Assembly: GCA_003157575.1 (NCBI GenBank)
Contig: PMKA01000451.1
Span: forward strand, 1-14,616
Length of the DNA stretch: 14,616 bases
Origin: Opitutia bacterium
GTDB lineage: Bacteria; Verrucomicrobiota; Verrucomicrobiia; Opitutales; Opitutaceae
Direction: 5' to 3'
In this document: positions 13,671-14,616 of the stretch, one piece after another
Position numbering within the stretch: position 1 is the first letter of the stretch
Layout: each line of letters starts with the position of its first letter
Notes under the pieces: generated by a model
Told to the model about the DNA's origin: nothing
The model's input: only the letters and a program-made list of their open reading frames with translations
The model's database searches: none
Program-made: the position numbers and the translations under genes

Positions 13671-13968
13671 AGACCGGCAGGGCCGTCCGGGAAACGTGTT
13701 CGGAGAAGCGATGGTTGAGCATACTGGGCGTGTTCATGTCCACCTTCCGCCCGAGTATCTGGCCGAGGTCGCGGGCATGCTCAAAAATATCCCAGCTCGG
13801 GCGGACATGCGGCTCGTATTCCACCAGCACGTCAACGTCGCTGCGGGCGGGATCGAAATCGTCGCGCAACACCGAGCCGAACAGGCTGAGCTTGCGGATG
13901 CCCCGATCGCGACAGAAGGCGGCAACCGCCTCCGGATCGATGGTGATGGGCAGTTCGGCAATGCTCAT
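13657..13968 (-). CDS. mntA: MntA-type nucleotidyltransferase antitoxin
   Basis: A 103-residue minimal nucleotidyltransferase. The catalytic pattern [20 protein letters not shown] at 30-49 supplies G31, S32, D44 and D46, and a third acid, D77, sits in GRKVDMNT. The spacing between GS and DxD is 11 residues, one more than the GSx10DxD described for MntA. It should transfer AMP from ATP onto the HepT tyrosine to neutralise the toxin. The start at 13968 is chosen because the family N-terminus ([20 protein letters not shown]) begins there; the longer open frame upstream is antisense-like filler overlapping hicB. No strong ribosome site is seen. It lies 26 bases after the hicB stop. Confidence 0.92.
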   Translation of the reverse strand: MSIAELPITIDPEAVAAFCRDRGIRKLSLFGSVLRDDFDPARSDVDVLVEYEPHVRPSWDIFEHARDLGQILGRKVDMNTPSMLNHRFSEHVSRTALPVYECR

Positions 13969-13994
13969 GGGCAATTGAATGGGACAAATCTGGC

Positions 13995-14219
13995 TCAAGT
14001 GCCAGTCAGCTCGTAGACCGCCGGGCGGTAGCGGGCGGTTGGGATCGGGCGGCCCTCGGCGCGCGCGGCATCGAGCCACGCAGCCTTGGCGATGGCCACC
14101 TCGTGCAAAGCCTCCTCTGGAGTCGCGCCCAACGCCGAGCAGTGTTCCAGATCCGGAATGTCCGCCACGTAGGCTTCGTCCTCTTCACTGTAGAAAATGT
14201 TGATGTGATAGTCCTTCAT
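13995..14219 (-). CDS. hicB: HicB-family antitoxin
   Basis: A 74-residue protein of the short HicB/UPF0150 type: HINIFYSEEDEAYVADIPDL, then CSALGATPEEALHEVAIAKA, then PIPTARYRP. It has the partial RNase H-like fold that binds and blocks HicA. It lacks the C-terminal ribbon-helix-helix or helix-turn-helix domain of longer HicB proteins, so it may not bind DNA itself and autoregulation may be weak or absent. Its ATG overlaps the hicA stop in an ATGA, coupling translation. Confidence 0.94.
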   Translation of the reverse strand: MKDYHINIFYSEEDEAYVADIPDLEHCSALGATPEEALHEVAIAKAAWLDAARAEGRPIPTARYRPAVYELTGT

Positions 14220-14470
14220 GGCTGCTCCTCCATTGTTAGGCCGTACTTTTCCACGAGTCTCAGGAACTGTCGAACTTGATATGGCTTCGCCTGGCCGTGG
14301 TACTCTTGCAGGTTGACCGCCTCCACCATTCCCGGCCGCGAGAAGATGTGGTGGCTGCCGCTAACCCGTGCCTGCCGAAACCCGAAAGCCTCAACCAACC
14401 GTAGGAAATCCTCGAATCGGATATTGCGGGATCCCTGTAGGATCTGTTCAAGCGTCTTGCGAGGGTTCAC
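14216..14470 (-). CDS. hicA: HicA-family toxin
   Basis: An 84-residue HicA mRNA interferase with a double-stranded-RNA-binding-like fold. It has the conserved glycine and catalytic histidine region VSGSHHIF (37-43) and the VNLQEYHGQAKPYQVRQFL segment typical of this subgroup. It is slightly longer than classic HicA because of an N-terminal helix (RKTLEQILQGSRNIRFEDFL). The start is GTG at 14470, supported by AAGGAG 7 bases upstream. HicA cuts mRNA and slows growth until HicB binds it. First gene of a same-strand run hicA-hicB-mntA-hepT with short gaps or overlaps, which may be one transcript. Confidence 0.94.
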   Translation of the reverse strand: MNPRKTLEQILQGSRNIRFEDFLRLVEAFGFRQARVSGSHHIFSRPGMVEAVNLQEYHGQAKPYQVRQFLRLVEKYGLTMEEQP

Positions 14471-14512
14471 GGCACATCTCCTTGTGTGGCCAGTGGCATA
14501 GCCATCCCCGCC

Positions 14513-14524
14513 CTTGCTGGCAAG
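14513..14524. promoter_or_regulatory. Small palindrome between the candidate promoter and hicA
   Basis: CTTGC, two bases, GCAAG lies about 20 bases downstream of the -10 candidate, a usual operator place. The word CTTGCTG recurs in the opposite orientation at the -35 candidate (14566-14572). This may be an operator, but HicB here has no visible DNA-binding domain. Confidence 0.25.
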
Positions 14525-14543
14525 AGTCGGATGGCGCTCTTAC

Positions 14544-14571
14544 ATAGTAGGGGCGCATCTCACGGCAGCAA
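14544..14571 (-). promoter_or_regulatory. Weak candidate promoter for hicAB-mntA-hepT
   Basis: On the minus strand TTGCTG (14571-14566) is followed after 16 bases by TACTAT (14549-14544), about 75 bases before the hicA start. The boxes match the sigma-70 consensus at only 3 and 4 of 6 positions. It is the best match I see here but far from certain. Confidence 0.3.
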
Positions 14572-14616
14572 GTTGGCCACAACGCGACGTGGGCGTCGCG
14601 TCTCCTCGGAAAATCC

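Noticed and set aside
13657..14079. Longer form of MntA starting at 14079
   Set aside because: The additional N-terminus would overlap hicB out of frame and is Arg/Pro-rich filler. The family opening begins at 13968.
1..14616. tRNA or rRNA genes and insertion-sequence transposases
   Set aside because: I found no tRNA cloverleaf, no rRNA-like stretch and no transposase motif on either strand, so a tRNA-based island attachment site is not supported here.

Overview
All well-supported genes in this window lie on the minus strand, so transcription runs from high to low coordinates. GC content is high (about 60% by eye). The organism is probably a high-GC member of the Verrucomicrobiota or Acidobacteriota. 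The reasons are an ADOP-type permease (FtsX/MacB permease with the acidobacterial prefix domain) next to a PadR regulator, a secreted DUF1565-like beta-helix protein, and families of short inverted-repeat elements between genes. The phylum is an inference and is not settled.

Layout in transcription order. (a) 14616-13995: a promoter-like stretch, then hicA (GTG start, strong ribosome binding site) and hicB with an ATGA overlap, a type II toxin-antitoxin pair. (b) 13968-13314: mntA (minimal nucleotidyltransferase antitoxin) overlapping hepT (HEPN toxin) by 14 bases, a second toxin-antitoxin pair 26 bases after hicB. (c) 13313-12947: 367 bases without a gene, holding several hairpins, one probable terminator and a perfect 9-bp inverted repeat next to the next start codon. 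(d) 12946-6173: a two-gene unit with a 3-base gap. It encodes a 1154-aa protein joining an N-terminal PLD-type (HxK) nuclease domain to an SNF2-type helicase with a zinc ribbon, and a 1101-aa Eco57I/type IIG-like adenine DNA methyltransferase with its own target-recognition region. (e) 6172-6017: a short gap with a 14-bp perfect palindrome and two hairpins. (f) 6016-3918: a tight trio of DUF3800 protein, divergent stand-alone DprA/SMF-fold protein, and a small cysteine-containing protein of unknown function that overlaps the previous gene by ATGA. (g) 3917-3574: 344 bases without a gene, with four copies of a 21-22-base repeat in opposed orientation. (h) 3573-474: PadR regulator with a candidate operator, followed by the ADOP permease. 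(i) 427-1: the start of a secreted beta-helix protein, cut by the window edge.

Reading of the whole: 14470-3918 looks like a defence island about 10.5 kb long. Two toxin-antitoxin modules precede a predicted restriction-modification-like pair. The methyltransferase would mark self DNA, and the PLD-SNF2 protein would translocate on and cut unmarked DNA. An accessory trio (DUF3800, DprA-like, Cys protein) follows. The nuclease-helicase plus methyltransferase pair resembles class 1 DISARM (drmMI and drmD, with the PLD function of drmC fused on), but no DrmA or DrmB is present, so I treat it as a distinct candidate system. The ADOP/PadR/beta-helix end looks like ordinary chromosomal sequence flanking the island.
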